Below, piece after piece: positions 5,051-6,894 of a DNA stretch of 6,894 bases. This stretch comes from Coxiellaceae bacterium (GTDB lineage Bacteria > Pseudomonadota > Gammaproteobacteria > Coxiellales > Coxiellaceae), in contig DMFG01000016.1 of NCBI GenBank assembly GCA_003450655.1, forward strand, positions 1-6,894, written 5' to 3'. The notes beneath the pieces are model-generated. The model saw nothing but the letters and a program-made list of their open reading frames with translations, was not told the DNA's origin and did not search any database. Every line of letters starts with the position of its first letter. The first letter of the stretch is position 1. The position numbers and the translations under genes are program-made.

Positions 5051-6894
5051 ATGAGAATGGATAAATTAACCACGTCATTACAAATGGCTTTAGGCGATGC
5101 TCAGTCTACTGCTATCGGTAAGGAGCATCAATTCATAGAGCCAGTTCATGTTATTCAGGCTTTATTACAGCAATCTCAGAGCTCTGTGTCATCGTTGCTG
5201 ATGCAATCTGGGGTATCTATGCCTCAATTAATTGAGGCGATTGATACAGCAATAGATCGTTTGCCACAGGTGCAAGGTGGAGCAGCAGGCGAGGTTCATA
5301 TTTCTCGTGATTGTGGGCGATTGCTTAACGTTGCTGATCAACTGGCTCAGCAGTCTAAGGATCAATACATCTCTGTTGAGTGGTTTATTTTAGCAGCTGC
5401 TAAGGATAAATCTGCTATCGGTGACATCATGCGAGATTCCGGCGTTGATGTTAATCGGTTACGCACGGCAATTGATATTATCAGACAGGGGGAGTCAGTC
5501 TCTGATCCATCAGCAGATACTGCACGTGAAGCATTGAAAAAATACACCGTCGATATGACCGAACAAGCTGAACTGGGTCAATTAGACCCTGTGATTGGTC
5601 GAGATGACGAAATACGTCGAACTATCCAAGTACTTCAGCGCCGTACAAAAAATAATCCTGTATTGATGGGTGAGCCAGGTGTTGGTAAAACAGCGATTAT
5701 AGAAGGTCTTGCACAGCGTATTGTGAATGGTGAAGTACCTGAAGGTATGCGCAATAAGCGATTATTAGCATTAGATATGGCGTCATTAATTGCTGGAGCA
5801 AAATTTCGAGGTGAGTTTGAGGAACGTTTGAAAGCAGTGTTAAAAGATGTGTCTAAACAAGCGGGTCAGGTGATTCTGTTTATTGATGAGTTACATACCA
5901 TGGTTGGTGCTGGAAAAGCTGATGGCGCGATGGATGCCGGTAATATGCTTAAGCCAGCGCTTGCGAGAGGAGAGCTGCATTGTGTCGGGGCAACCACGTT
6001 AGATGAATATCGGCAGTATATCGAAAAAGATGCAGCACTAGAGCGTCGGTTTCAGAAGGTGTTGGTTGATGAGCCAACCGTTGAGGATACCATTGCTATT
6101 TTACGAGGACTTAAAGAACGTTATGAAGTGCATCATGGTGTTGATATCACTGATCCGGCTATTGTTGCTGCTGCTACCTTATCGCATCGTTATATCACCG
6201 ATCGTAACTTACCTGATAAAGCGATAGATTTAATCGATGAAGCTGCTAGTCAGTTGCGAATGGAAATGGATTCAAAGCCGGTTGATTTAGATCGTTTAGA
6301 GCGTCGCTTAATTCAATATAAAATCGAGCGCGAGGCTTTGCGTAAAGAATCAGACGATGCCTCTCAGCAACGCTTAGCAGATTTAGAAGAAGATATCGTG
6401 TCACATGAGCGTGAGTATGCTGATTTAGAGTCTATATGGTTGGCGGAAAAGGCCTCTTTACAGGGATCCTCACAGCTTAAAGAAGCGTTGGAGCATGCAA
6501 AGATAGAGTTAGAGGCAGCTCGACGTGCTACTGATTTAGGGCGTATGTCTGAGTTACAATATGGCATTATTCCAAAGCTCGAGCAGCAATTGATTGATGC
6601 GCAAAAAGCTTCAGACGAGATTCAAGAACATCAACTTTTACGCAATAAAGTCACCGATGAAGAGATTGCAGAAACTGTATCGAAATGGACACAGATACCT
6701 GTTGCAAAAATGTTGGAGTCTGAAAAGCAAAAATTATTACAGTTAGAGGAAGTGTTGCATCAGCGTGTGATCGGTCAAGATGAAGCGATTACAGCTGTTT
6801 CAAACGCCATTCGACGTTCTCGAGCAGGGCTGTCTGATCCTAATCGGCCTGTCGGATCTTTTTTATTTTTAGGCCCAACAGGTGTTGGAAAAAC
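5051..6894 (+). CDS. clpB: ClpB, AAA+ protein disaggregase, 3' end outside window
   Basis: ClpB is a cytoplasmic hexameric unfoldase that, with DnaK-DnaJ-GrpE, extracts proteins from heat-induced aggregates. The window holds 614 codons plus two bases of a gene usually about 860 codons long. The N-domain spans residues about 1-145, opening MRMDKLT like E. coli MRLDRLT. NBD1 follows with Walker A GEPGVGKT (207-214), pore loop [12 protein letters not shown] (Phe252 where E. coli has Tyr251), Walker B VILFIDE (274-280) and arginine fingers Arg332 and Arg333. The coiled-coil middle domain covers about 411-525. NBD2 begins near [10 protein letters not shown], and the window ends inside its Walker A after GPTGVGK. 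The ATG is 5 bases after AGGTG. The frame is intact throughout. The codon at Val150, matching the internal start of the short E. coli form, is GTC here. Confidence 0.97.
   Translation, partial: MRMDKLTTSLQMALGDAQSTAIGKEHQFIEPVHVIQALLQQSQSSVSSLLMQSGVSMPQLIEAIDTAIDRLPQVQGGAAGEVHISRDCGRLLNVADQLAQQSKDQYISVEWFILAAAKDKSAIGDIMRDSGVDVNRLRTAIDIIRQGESVSDPSADTAREALKKYTVDMTEQAELGQLDPVIGRDDEIRRTIQVLQRRTKNNPVLMGEPGVGKTAIIEGLAQRIVNGEVPEGMRNKRLLALDMASLIAGAKFRGEFEERLKAVLKDVSKQAGQVILFIDELHTMVGAGKADGAMDAGNMLKPALARGELHCVGATTLDEYRQYIEKDAALERRFQKVLVDEPTVEDTIAILRGLKERYEVHHGVDITDPAIVAAATLSHRYITDRNLPDKAIDLIDEAASQLRMEMDSKPVDLDRLERRLIQYKIEREALRKESDDASQQRLADLEEDIVSHEREYADLESIWLAEKASLQGSSQLKEALEHAKIELEAARRATDLGRMSELQYGIIPKLEQQLIDAQKASDEIQEHQLLRNKVTDEEIAETVSKWTQIPVAKMLESEKQKLLQLEEVLHQRVIGQDEAITAVSNAIRRSRAGLSDPNRPVGSFLFLGPTGVGK

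Noticed and set aside
5362..5547. Minus-strand ORF within clpB
   Set aside because: It overlaps the highly conserved clpB coding strand and its translation has no recognisable features. The same holds for the minus-strand ORF at 6364-6567.

Overview
The window looks like the chromosome of a gammaproteobacterium of moderate to low G+C. The gene order (tail of pal, cpoB, queE, ttcA, then clpB close by) resembles what I recall from Coxiella and other Legionellales. The QueE, TtcA and ClpB sequences are clearly gammaproteobacterial. The order-level assignment is an inference from gene order and A+T bias, not a database result.

Layout, left to right. Positions 1-2630 are a tightly packed plus-strand operon. 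It starts with the probable last codons of pal, overlapping the cpoB start as ATGA. Next is cpoB, a periplasmic Tol-Pal partner with an unusually long low-complexity linker. queE follows, starting at a GTG inside the end of cpoB, then ttcA. queE and ttcA both encode iron-sulfur enzymes acting in tRNA anticodon-loop modification (queuosine at position 34, 2-thiocytidine at position 32). A weak terminator-like hairpin follows ttcA. Positions 2746-3852 hold a visibly more A+T-rich orphan gene for a soluble protein of about 345-368 residues that I cannot assign. Positions 3853-4214 are non-coding, with an 11-bp hairpin, a T6 tract and a smaller dyad.

Positions 4215-4372 encode a tiny cysteine-rich lipoprotein. 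Its well-placed ribosome binding site and ATG are one base out of frame with its lipoprotein signal, and the two frames meet at a run of nine A. Positions 4456-4923/4932 on the minus strand encode a hotdog-fold thioesterase-like protein. Divergent from it, clpB starts at 5051 behind a close match to a heat-shock (sigma-32) promoter. It runs off the window inside the second Walker A motif.

The conserved genes cover envelope constriction and integrity, tRNA modification and protein disaggregation. The non-conserved part is the 2.2-kb stretch between ttcA and clpB (orphan protein, structured non-coding DNA, small lipoprotein). That is where anything new is most likely. I see no tRNA, rRNA, CRISPR array, insertion sequence or phage gene. 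I find no convincing complete new multi-gene system. The strongest unusual signal is the A9 frame switch in the small lipoprotein gene.
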